NCBI GenBank assembly: GCA_031288715.1
Contig: JAITQW010000004.1
Span: 1 to 43,059, forward strand
DNA: 43,059 bases
Source: Lactobacillales bacterium
Lineage (GTDB): Bacteria; Bacillota; Bacilli; Lactobacillales; Streptococcaceae
Reading direction: 5' to 3'
How positions within the stretch are numbered: the first letter of the stretch is position 1; each line of letters begins with the position of its first letter. The notes below the pieces were generated by a model, which was not told where the DNA came from, ran no database searches, and saw only the letters and a list, made by a program, of their open reading frames with translations. This document shows, in pieces, positions 34,795-43,059 of the stretch. Both the position numbers and the translations under genes were made by a program.

Positions 34795-35976
34795 TTATTC
34801 CATTAACCAATCAATCACATTAACAATAGGAATTCCTTCAAATTCAGTCTGATTTACTGATTCATTAACAATGATCATTTTTTTATAATAATCATCAGAA
34901 AAGTTAGAGATTTTATGAAAGTTTTGCGACAAATTGAAAATTACTTGTATATGCAGATTTTCATAATCTTTTTTTGCAAAAAAAATTTTGTTTATATGAT
35001 TATTGTCAACACTAACAGAATATCCTCGATACAAAAGCTCAATATAAATAGTATTTTCAAATTCTAAAACATAGTTATCATTTTTTTTGTTTAAAATAAT
35101 ACGCTTAATTCCATTATCTACAATATAGTATCTACTTTTATTTAAGGATCCATTTTTCATTAAATTATTACCACGGATATGGTAATAAGAATTATAAAAA
35201 AGAAAGAAATTTTCCATAAATTTTAAATATATAAGCATTGTAGAAACTGATATTTTTGCTTTCGAAAATAATTTAAAATCATCTACAATATTTATAACTG
35301 ACATTAATTTACCTATGTTATTTGAAATTAAATAAATAAGAAATTCTAAATTAAAGTTTTCTATTTTATTAAAAACATAAATGTTATTCAAAAAAACAGT
35401 CTCAAAAATACCGAGAAGAATCTTTTCTTTCATGCTTATATCAGACAAAACAACCGCTGGAAAACCACCATAAAACATATACTCTTCAAAATAACTGGCC
35501 AACTCTCGTTTATCAAAATGATTTCCTAATTTTATATGCACAAATTCCTTAAAAGATAATGGAAACATTTGGATTTCAATGCATCTTCCTGACAAATAGG
35601 TAGCAAGTGGACCAAGCAACACTTCTTTATTACTTACTATTATTGTAATATCACTATCAAAAGAACTACTGATCACTTTTTGCCAACCATTCACATACTG
35701 AATTTCATCAAACAAAAAGTACATCTTCTGATCTTTTACAGAATTTTCTTTCAAATACAAAAAAAGAGTCTTTTCATCTTGAATATCAATTGTATTATAA
35801 TCTTCGAAATTTAAGTAAATAATATTTTTCGCATCTACTCCATTCTCTAAAAGGTAGTTTTTATATAACATCAATAAACATGATTTTCCACATCGATGTA
35901 CACCTGTAATAATTTTTATGAATTCAGTATCTTTAAATTGAATAAGTTCATCTAAATATCTTTGTCTTTTAAACAT
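34795..35976 (-). CDS. AAA_14/DUF4143 family ATPase
   Basis: 393 residues of the common AAA_14 plus DUF4143 architecture, whose role is unknown. Seen: MFKRQRYLDELIQFKDTEFI, Walker A GVHRCGKSCLL (Arg-Cys variant typical of the family), NFEDYN, Walker B MYFLFDEIQYVNGWQ, then FPLSFKEFVHI and YGGFPAVVL, followed by the DUF4143 part with YYIVDNGIKR and FENTIYIELLYRGYSVSV. Base composition is more A/T-rich than its neighbours, with many AAT/ATT codons, which hints at horizontal transfer. The ribosome site is weak (TAAGGTTATAAATTGTT). It interrupts the stretch between the aro genes and addB. Confidence 0.88.
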   Translation of the reverse strand: MFKRQRYLDELIQFKDTEFIKIITGVHRCGKSCLLMLYKNYLLENGVDAKNIIYLNFEDYNTIDIQDEKTLFLYLKENSVKDQKMYFLFDEIQYVNGWQKVISSSFDSDITIIVSNKEVLLGPLATYLSGRCIEIQMFPLSFKEFVHIKLGNHFDKRELASYFEEYMFYGGFPAVVLSDISMKEKILLGIFETVFLNNIYVFNKIENFNLEFLIYLISNNIGKLMSVINIVDDFKLFSKAKISVSTMLIYLKFMENFFLFYNSYYHIRGNNLMKNGSLNKSRYYIVDNGIKRIILNKKNDNYVLEFENTIYIELLYRGYSVSVDNNHINKIFFAKKDYENLHIQVIFNLSQNFHKISNFSDDYYKKMIIVNESVNQTEFEGIPIVNVIDWLME

Positions 35977-36123
35977 AACAATTTATAACCTTACTTCCCA
36001 AAATGTAATTACTAACAAAGCTTTTAATATACATTAGTAAGTATATATTAATTCAACTAAAATTCAAACAAATGGGTTAAAAACACATTACTTATTAAAG
36101 TGTAATTTGGCAATTTTATTTAG

Positions 36124-36228
36124 ATGCTTTTCTTGCTCGTGCTGCAAGCTTTATTATTATCCGCTTGTGGTATTGCTACTTTAGCAGATTCTGCTTTTTT
36201 AATTTATTACTTCTTTATCTTTCTTTAA
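36124..36228 (+). CDS. Possible 34-residue hydrophobic/lipoprotein-like peptide
   Basis: A plus-strand frame from ATG 36124 encodes MLFLLVLQALLLSACGIATL and a second hydrophobic run to a stop at 36226-36228. It has a lipobox-like LSAC and almost no charged residue. The 3' part is antisense to the end of aroK. No good ribosome site is seen. It may be a small membrane peptide or a chance ORF. The rest of 35977-36123 has an inverted repeat ttactaa/ttagtaa (36009-36040) and nothing else. Confidence 0.2.
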   Translation: MLFLLVLQALLLSACGIATLADSAFLIYYFFIFL

Positions 36229-36735
36229 TTTCAATAGAATTTCTTTAGCAATATCCATCGGAGTTTTTCCTTCCGTTTCAACAATCAGATCTGCCACTTC
36301 TTCATACCAAATTGTGCGTTCTTGATATAAATTTTCCAAGTTTTTGACTGAATTGTTCTTCTGTGATAAACGTGTGGCAAGTGGACGAATCGTGCAAGAA
36401 TCTGTCTTAATTCTTTGAACAATCACAGAAAATGGAGTAGATAAATATACACATCTTAAGCTTTTTTTCAAAATTTTCCGATTAGACTCACATATCACAA
36501 CACCACCACCCGTGGAAAGCACAACCTCTTTTCCAATTTCTTTTGCCAAAAGTTGCCCCTCTTTTTCTCGGAAAACACCTTCACCAAATTTTTCAAAAAA
36601 ATAAGAAATCTGCATATTAAACTTTTCTGTAAATTTTTCATCCAAATCAATCCATGGAAGAGCTAATTCTTCTGCCAACACTTGCCCAACGCTCGTTTTT
36701 CCAGAACCCATAAAACCTACCAGTACAATCGCCAT
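36199..36735 (-). CDS. aroK: Shikimate kinase
   Basis: Phosphorylates shikimate in the aromatic amino acid pathway. The 178-residue product has Walker A GFMGSGKTSVG (residues 7-17), shikimate-binding DLDEKFTEKFNMQISYFFEK, the LSTGGGVV Gly-rich site and the lid RPLATRL. It starts four bases after the aroA stop, so the two are cotranscribed, catalysing consecutive-but-one steps (shikimate to shikimate-3-P, then EPSP). The pheA gene that often follows in relatives is absent. Confidence 0.96.
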   Translation of the reverse strand: MAIVLVGFMGSGKTSVGQVLAEELALPWIDLDEKFTEKFNMQISYFFEKFGEGVFREKEGQLLAKEIGKEVVLSTGGGVVICESNRKILKKSLRCVYLSTPFSVIVQRIKTDSCTIRPLATRLSQKNNSVKNLENLYQERTIWYEEVADLIVETEGKTPMDIAKEILLKLKKDKEVIN

Positions 36736-36739
36736 CTGC

Positions 36740-38038
<1,299 letters not shown>

Positions 38039-38058
38039 TCAAAACACATCTTATCATA

Positions 38059-38943
38059 TTAACTAAACTGCCTTCCCTTACGAATCATTCCTTTTCTAAG
38101 GTAAGTTATAGAAGTATATAAAACCACTGCAATGATAATCCAAGTAAGAACTTCTAATGGCATATTTTTGACCAAGGTAGCTGCAATAAATGCGCCAATG
38201 GCACCACCAATCGCTATCCCTAAGGAAGTTACGCGTGAATAATCTCCTACTTTAATAAATTCAACACTCGCCACAGGCATCAATCCCGCGCATGAAGCCA
38301 TCATAATTGGAAAAGCAATCATCGGATTTACACCTAACATGTAAATCATCGCCATACAAGGAGCATACAATCCTACTCCTGTGCTCATTAATGCCCCTAA
38401 AATAAAATTAACAACTATTGCAATCAATAATTTACCACCTGTGATTTCGGTTGCTTGATTCCCTTGACCTAAAATATCTAACATTTCTAAACGTCTTAAA
38501 ATCATAAAAATAGCAGTGATCAATAGGGAGGCCCCCATGATCCATTGAACCTTTTGACTCGACAATTTTCGTACAATTCTTGCACCAATCATTGATCCAA
38601 CCATAGCAGAAATAACCAATGAAAACAAAGTGAACGAAGCCACCTCCACTGCTGTGACTAAAATGATTGCTTCTACAAAAATAGGGATCGTGTGAGCAAC
38701 ATTTAATGTACCAGGCAGCAGACGATCATCTTTTAGACTCTTTGTTAAATTCAGCAACACAACGGTCGGCGCAAAAGAACCAATCCCTAAGGTATCTAAA
38801 AAATCTGTAATAAAGCCGATAAAACCCGCTGTAACGATCTTTCCTTCTTTTAAAAATTCTCTATTCTTTATCAAATCCCGCACAAAAAAGAATAGATAAT
38901 AAACTAATGAAATACTTAAAAATCCTAGTAAAATCTGAACCAT
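38059..38943 (-). CDS. TSUP (TauE/SafE) family membrane permease
   Basis: Members export or import sulfite, sulfoacetate or related anions; this one's substrate is unknown. The 294-residue product has about eight membrane helices and two related halves, each with the glycine-rich start typical of the family: GFIGFITDFLDTLGIGSFAP near residue 42 and NFILGALMSTGVGLYAPCMA near 180. ATG 38943 (MVQILLGFLSISLVYY) is preceded by GAAAGGTGTGTTTGG; a longer frame to 39012 adds a charged, non-homologous stretch. It sits between argS (90 bases upstream) and aroA (35 bases downstream). Confidence 0.88.
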   Translation of the reverse strand: MVQILLGFLSISLVYYLFFFVRDLIKNREFLKEGKIVTAGFIGFITDFLDTLGIGSFAPTVVLLNLTKSLKDDRLLPGTLNVAHTIPIFVEAIILVTAVEVASFTLFSLVISAMVGSMIGARIVRKLSSQKVQWIMGASLLITAIFMILRRLEMLDILGQGNQATEITGGKLLIAIVVNFILGALMSTGVGLYAPCMAMIYMLGVNPMIAFPIMMASCAGLMPVASVEFIKVGDYSRVTSLGIAIGGAIGAFIAATLVKNMPLEVLTWIIIAVVLYTSITYLRKGMIRKGRQFS

Positions 38944-39032
38944 CCAAACACACCTTTCGCATTCAATCTCTGAAATCTTCACCGCTAAGAGATCATAAAC
39001 AGACTCTAACATTAATAGATCAGAAATCTATA

Positions 39033-40724
39033 TTACATCTCATCAGGAGCATCTACTCCTAAAAGTCTGAGCCCTTCTTTCAACACTGTTGCTACCGCAA
39101 AAACTAGCGCCAAACGAGATTGCTTTTCTTCGCTTTCTTCTAAAATTCGAACATGAGCGTAATACTTATTAAAGCTCTGCGAAAGTTGTAAAACGTGCTT
39201 TGCTATCACTGAGGGATTGAAACAATCCGCTGCACGCTTAACAATGGATGGAAATAGTTGCAACAATTTCACGATTTCCCAAGAGGAAGCATCTGCCAAT
39301 GCATATTTTTTTGATCCCTCAAAAATAAAATTAGCTTTGCGCAAAATACTTTTTGAACGTGCATAAGTATATTGAATATACGGTCCTGTCTCTCCCTCAA
39401 AGCTAACCATTGCCTCAAGACTAAAATCGTATCCATTCATACGGTCTGTCTTCAAATCAAAAAACTTCACTGCACCAACACCTACTTCGTGCGCGACTTT
39501 TTCTTTATTTGGCAAACTACTATTTTTCTCATCAATCTGCCGCAACGCCCTTTCATCTGCCTCCTGAAGTGTCGATTCCAATAGAATTACATTTCCCTTA
39601 CGAGTAGAAATTTTCTTACCATCTTTCGTTACAAGACCAAACGGCACATGATAAACATCATCTGCCCAGCCATAGTCCATTTCCTTCAACACTGCTTTTA
39701 ACTGTTTAAAATGCTCCGCTTGCTCATTTCCGACCACATAAATACTCTTTGCAAAATCATACGTTTTCTTCCGATAAATAGCAGCTGCCAAATCTCGTGT
39801 CATATACAGCGTTGCCCCGTCAGATTTTTTAATTAAAGCAGGTATAAGATCATATTCCTCTAAATCGACAATTGTTGCTCCCTCAGATTCCTGCAGTAAT
39901 CCTTTTTCTGACAAAATTCTCACTACCTCGTCCATCTTATCATTGTAAAACGCTTCGCCATTCATCGAATCAAAATTCACACCTAGCTGATCATACAAAC
40001 GATTAAATTCAATTAACGACTCATCTCTAAACCATTTCCATAATGCAGTAGCCTCTTCATCTCCATGCTCCAACTTCAAAAACCACTCTCGTGCTTCTTC
40101 GTCTAGCGTTGGATCTTTCTTTACTTCATCATTTACACGTACATATAATTTCAATAATGCGGCAATCGGCTGCTCCTTCACAACCTCTTCATTTCCCCAT
40201 TTCTTATAAGCAACAATGAGCATTCCAAACTGCTTACCCCAATCTCCAAGGTGATTGATTTTCACGGGATTATAGCCCATTTTCTCAAAAATCAAAGCAA
40301 GAGAATCGCCAATCACAGTGGAGCGTAAATGTCCTATTGAAAAAGGTTTGGCAATATTCGGTGAGCTCATATCAATAACAACGTTACGCCCATCACCTTC
40401 ATCGAAATCACCAAAATGTGCTCCTTCATGTAAAATTTGTTGCAATACTTCTTGACTAACTTTTTCTTTATTCATGAAAAAATTGATGTAAGGTCCTATC
40501 ACTTCCACCCTTTCAAAATCCTCTGTGACAATCTTTCCAGCAAGCTCATTAGCAACTATATTTGGTGCCTTACATAAAATTTTTGCCAAAGAAAAAGTTG
40601 GAAACGCTACATCTCCATGCTCAGGCGATTTGGGATTCTCCAACAAATCTTTTACTTCGCTCACAGTCAATGTTTCATCAAGAGCATTAACTAACGCTTG
40701 TGAAACGAAATCTTTTTCGTTCAT
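39033..40724 (-). CDS. argS: Arginyl-tRNA synthetase
   Basis: Class I synthetase charging tRNA-Arg. About 563 residues. Seen: N-terminal additional domain with [36 protein letters not shown] containing the HIGH-type signature, [59 protein letters not shown] (replacing KMSKS), [26 protein letters not shown] and the terminal [13 protein letters not shown] use ATG 40724 ([12 protein letters not shown]), which fits enterococcal relatives, with AAAGG upstream; in-frame ATGs at 40736 and 40754 are alternatives. No T-box or clear terminator is visible in 40755-40906; that gap has a direct repeat aacgctg. Confidence 0.96.
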   Translation of the reverse strand: MNEKDFVSQALVNALDETLTVSEVKDLLENPKSPEHGDVAFPTFSLAKILCKAPNIVANELAGKIVTEDFERVEVIGPYINFFMNKEKVSQEVLQQILHEGAHFGDFDEGDGRNVVIDMSSPNIAKPFSIGHLRSTVIGDSLALIFEKMGYNPVKINHLGDWGKQFGMLIVAYKKWGNEEVVKEQPIAALLKLYVRVNDEVKKDPTLDEEAREWFLKLEHGDEEATALWKWFRDESLIEFNRLYDQLGVNFDSMNGEAFYNDKMDEVVRILSEKGLLQESEGATIVDLEEYDLIPALIKKSDGATLYMTRDLAAAIYRKKTYDFAKSIYVVGNEQAEHFKQLKAVLKEMDYGWADDVYHVPFGLVTKDGKKISTRKGNVILLESTLQEADERALRQIDEKNSSLPNKEKVAHEVGVGAVKFFDLKTDRMNGYDFSLEAMVSFEGETGPYIQYTYARSKSILRKANFIFEGSKKYALADASSWEIVKLLQLFPSIVKRAADCFNPSVIAKHVLQLSQSFNKYYAHVRILEESEEKQSRLALVFAVATVLKEGLRLLGVDAPDEM

Positions 40725-40906
40725 CCTTCCAAACATTCCTTTCAAAAATCCCATCTTAAGATATATGAAAACATACTCAAATTAGCTTCTTTTGATGATA
40801 ACAAAAAAAAACAACGCTGACTACTTGAGTAAAAAACGCTGCTATGGTAATCCTATTTTTATATTTGAAACTTTCAATAACAAATTTTTAAATGATTGAA
40901 AAATAT

Positions 40907-42316
40907 TTAACCTTTTTCCTGCGATCTATAAACAACGAAAAACATAAGCATAAAGACATAGCATGGGAAATTATAGCTAAAGGCTGCAATTGAGCTTAAT
41001 AAATAAAACAAAGTAAAAAAGATAAACGCAGGAAATATCGCATTTTCCCAAGATTCATTTTTAGAAATTTGCTTCTTTACGCTTTGCTGGTACATCACAG
41101 AAGAACGTCGTTGTAAAAATTCCCAAAGATTTTTCCACCAAATACCTACAATGCTCATAATTACTAAACCATATTTTGCAAGTAAGCCCAAAATAATAGA
41201 TAGTACTGGAAAAAAACGCTCTGGTAGTAATGTATTTAAGTAGAATTTAGTTTGCCTCAAGTATTGCGGTATAAATTCTAACAAAAAAGGCGCAGTAAAA
41301 TTGTCCCCAACACCAAAAAGGGGATAATGAATAAAAGTTCGCCAAAGACCGATAGTTCCTCCTGAACGTGCCATATCCCCATGGGCGGAAACGTATGAAC
41401 CTAATTTTTTTAAAAGAAAATAATTAAAAATGTCCCTAAGATAAGTAATTTTCAAAATCAATAAGATACTAAAAGCTAGTCCCAAAATAATTCCCACACT
41501 TAATTTTACTTTTTGCTGTCCATTTAAGCCAAACCAACGATCATAAATAAACGGTAAAATCCATGCAATGATTGCCACACCGCATAGAATTAGTCCTGTT
41601 GTTGTTTTTGATACTACCAAAAAAAATAATGCCAACAAAAAAACGATCCAATTAAAAATAAACCCTGCTTTTTTAAATCTAGGAAAATAATTTACCTTTT
41701 TTAAAATGCCGGCCAAGGCAAACGGCAAGAAAACAATCGCCAGATGAGCAGCAAGATAAGCGGGTTCTTGATCCAAACCATTTAAACGAAACAGTGTTTC
41801 AACTGAACTTCCTTTTGCATAATTTCCAAGTCCTGGTTGATTCCAGCCCAATTCCAAAAATTGTCCAACAAAACGAACAATCGGTTGACAAAAGCCAACA
41901 GTCACAAAAAGAAATTGCGCAGATAGAATGAAAAACAAAAAAACAGAACTTAAATAGATGCCCTGTATAAATCTACGAAAACTCGTCTTACTTTCAAACA
42001 AATTGTAGAAAAAATAAAATGTTAAAATCACAAAAAGAATAAATGCTATAAATTTTTCAAAATAAAATGGAATAGTTCCGTAATTCATTTTAAGGAAATT
42101 GTAGCTCATCACAATAATCTGGCTCATAATAAGAACACAGATAAATGCTAAAATCTTGGGTGAAATGGGAAGTTTTAAATCTTTTTTCTTGGTAAGAAAT
42201 TGCAAAACAAGCCCCAATAAAATAAACAGGCCAGAGAGTTGAGCAAAATTCCCAGGGAAAAATGGAAATATATCTCTCATGATCAAAGTCAAAAACATTA
42301 AAATAACTTCAGTCAC
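40907..42316 (-). CDS. Polytopic membrane protein, O-antigen ligase/polymerase-like
   Basis: 469 residues with about a dozen hydrophobic helices and one larger outside loop around residues 300-370 (DMARSGGTIGLWRTFIHYPL followed by FGVGDNF), the position and G-V-G-x-x-x feature of Wzy_C/O-antigen ligase family proteins. Such proteins polymerise or attach surface polysaccharide repeat units. GTG 42316 follows GGGAGGTGAAC; the start overlaps the stop of the Wzz-like gene by 8 bases, so the two are translated together. The family call is by topology and motif, not firm. No glycosyltransferase genes are in the window. Confidence 0.7.
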   Translation of the reverse strand: MTEVILMFLTLIMRDIFPFFPGNFAQLSGLFILLGLVLQFLTKKKDLKLPISPKILAFICVLIMSQIIVMSYNFLKMNYGTIPFYFEKFIAFILFVILTFYFFYNLFESKTSFRRFIQGIYLSSVFLFFILSAQFLFVTVGFCQPIVRFVGQFLELGWNQPGLGNYAKGSSVETLFRLNGLDQEPAYLAAHLAIVFLPFALAGILKKVNYFPRFKKAGFIFNWIVFLLALFFLVVSKTTTGLILCGVAIIAWILPFIYDRWFGLNGQQKVKLSVGIILGLAFSILLILKITYLRDIFNYFLLKKLGSYVSAHGDMARSGGTIGLWRTFIHYPLFGVGDNFTAPFLLEFIPQYLRQTKFYLNTLLPERFFPVLSIILGLLAKYGLVIMSIVGIWWKNLWEFLQRRSSVMYQQSVKKQISKNESWENAIFPAFIFFTLFYLLSSIAAFSYNFPCYVFMLMFFVVYRSQEKG

Positions 42317-42872
42317 AGGCTTTGTTCACCTCCCGGTAAGCTTTTTCTTTAAACATCACAACCAAAACGGAAGCACAAATACCAAAAATAAAACCATTCG
42401 CCAGCCAAACACCGTATTTCGTAGGTACATAACCCACCGATTTACTCGCTTTTTCTACTTTATATCGAGAATTTATTTCTGAAAATCTTTGAGCGAGCAT
42501 ATTGGAAATTATCACAACTGACCGAGAACTTTTATTACATACCTCTATCCTAAAAGACTTTGCATCATTACGCCAAATTTTCACCGTTCGCAGAATTTCT
42601 TCTCTGCTTAGGGGCACTCCCTGTTTGTAAAGTTTCCCTATAAATTCTTCATTTATCATCTTTTTACTATCAAAAATTTGCGCACGAGATTGATTTAATG
42701 ACAAATTAGAAATAGTTTTCTCCATTCTCAAAACAGAAAAAGCAACCTGTTGTGTTGGATTATACATACGACCTAAAACAAAAAATAGAAACATGCAAAA
42801 ACCTGTAAGTAAAAAAACAATGGAAAAATTTTTGACGATCAGCCGTAATAATCTTGAATAACTCAAATCCAT
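42309..42872 (-). CDS. Wzz/CapA-type polysaccharide chain-length protein
   Basis: 187 residues from ATG 42872, which follows GGTGAGAAAAAAT. One membrane helix near the start (NFSIVFLLTGFCMFLFFVLG), an extracellular helical middle (SREEILRTVKIWRNDAKSFR, VVIISNMLAQRFSEINSRY), and a second helix (VWLANGFIFGICASVLVVMF) with a short basic tail: the classical two-helix Wzz/polysaccharide co-polymerase layout. It lacks the tyrosine-rich kinase domain. It is coupled to the polymerase-like gene that it probably regulates. Longer in-frame starts at 42923 and 43028 are less well supported. Confidence 0.7.
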   Translation of the reverse strand: MDLSYSRLLRLIVKNFSIVFLLTGFCMFLFFVLGRMYNPTQQVAFSVLRMEKTISNLSLNQSRAQIFDSKKMINEEFIGKLYKQGVPLSREEILRTVKIWRNDAKSFRIEVCNKSSRSVVIISNMLAQRFSEINSRYKVEKASKSVGYVPTKYGVWLANGFIFGICASVLVVMFKEKAYREVNKACD

Positions 42873-42889
42873 ATTTTTTCTCACCAAGT

Positions 42890-42941
42890 CAGTCAAAAAG
42901 AAGTCAACGCTGATCGACGACATTGACTTCCCATTTGACTG
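42890..42941. promoter_or_regulatory. Inverted repeat in the divergent promoter region
   Basis: cagtcaaaaagaagtca (42890-42906) and tgacttcccatttgactg (42924-42941) are imperfect complements built of TGACT half-sites around a 17-base spacer. They lie between the Wzz-like gene and the plus-strand gene starting at 43049 and could be an operator. The repeats also supply TTGACT -35-like boxes on both strands. Confidence 0.35.
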
Positions 42942-43048
42942 GCAAGTTGTAACATAAAACCGTCCACTGAAAAATAAAAAAAGACAAATCATCAAAATTC
43001 TAATAAAATGTTTAAAGCACCAACCCAAAACATTTAGGAGGAATAAAG

Positions 43049-43059
43049 ATGAAATGCCT
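43049..43059 (+). CDS. Start of a plus-strand gene cut by the window edge
   Basis: ATG AAA TGC C.. at 43049 follows a near-perfect site TTAGGAGGAATAAAG. Only MKCP is visible. A start like this is found in zinc-ribbon proteins such as NrdR, but four residues cannot identify it. Confidence 0.5.

Noticed and set aside
40803..40850. A/T-rich stretch upstream of argS with repeated aacgctg, first taken for a terminator
   Set aside because: The repeats are direct, not inverted, so no hairpin forms.
42873..43028. Longer reading frame upstream of the Wzz-like gene, starting at 43028
   Set aside because: The start would be a TTG without a ribosome site, and the extra part lies over a divergent promoter region; the ATG at 42872 has a good site and gives the usual Wzz N-terminus.

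Overview
The window looks like a chromosomal segment of a low-GC Gram-positive bacterium of the Lactobacillales, most likely near the Enterococcaceae. This rests on A/T-rich coding sequence, strong AGGAGG-type ribosome sites, an FMN-riboswitch-controlled ECF riboflavin transporter gene ribU, RexAB/AddAB nuclease genes lying addB then addA, a BceRS-BceAB-type peptide-resistance module, a TSUP-aroA-aroK neighbourhood and a tmRNA tag close to the enterococcal one. The species is not identified. Most genes are on the minus strand.

Layout. 1-2.2 kb: rplK and rplA, each with its own promoter and its own L1-binding leader, next to a tRNA-Ser(CGA). 2.3-5.8 kb: phnA/yjdM, a roughly 350-base repeat-like non-coding element, nrnA, a ytoI remnant and an Rpn-type nuclease gene. 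5.8-8.5 kb: a frameshifted secreted toxin-like gene and a small tautomerase. 8.6-12.9 kb: orphan gltD, FMN riboswitch plus ribU, a radical SAM/SPASM enzyme gene followed 1 base later by a 23-codon peptide ORF, and ssrA. 13-18.3 kb: bceB-bceA, then an operon of an HEPN-like unknown gene, a frameshifted bceR and bceS. 18.4-24.8 kb: a DUF234-type ATPase, then the glycolytic cluster gapA-pgk-(VanY-type peptidase)-tpiA, with upstream cggR reduced to a pseudogene. 25.1-27.2 kb: a second, secreted VanY-type gene broken by two frameshifts, and a lipoprotein cyclophilin. 27.3-34.7 kb: addA and addB. 34.8-40.7 kb: a DUF4143-type ATPase, aroK, aroA, a TSUP permease and argS. 40.9-43.0 kb: a polysaccharide polymerase/ligase-like membrane protein and a Wzz-like protein, then the first codons of a plus-strand gene at the edge.

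Two themes stand out. First, gene decay: cggR, ytoI, one VanY copy, the response regulator and the toxin-like gene all show stops or frame changes, and there are smaller remnants in gaps. This suggests either a lineage undergoing reduction or, for the single frameshifts, sequencing error. Second, small systems worth a closer look: the radical SAM gene with its tiny downstream ORF (possible RiPP precursor), the HEPN-like gene tied to the Bce-type two-component system, and the duplicated L1 operators. All calls come from reading the sequence; no database search was run.
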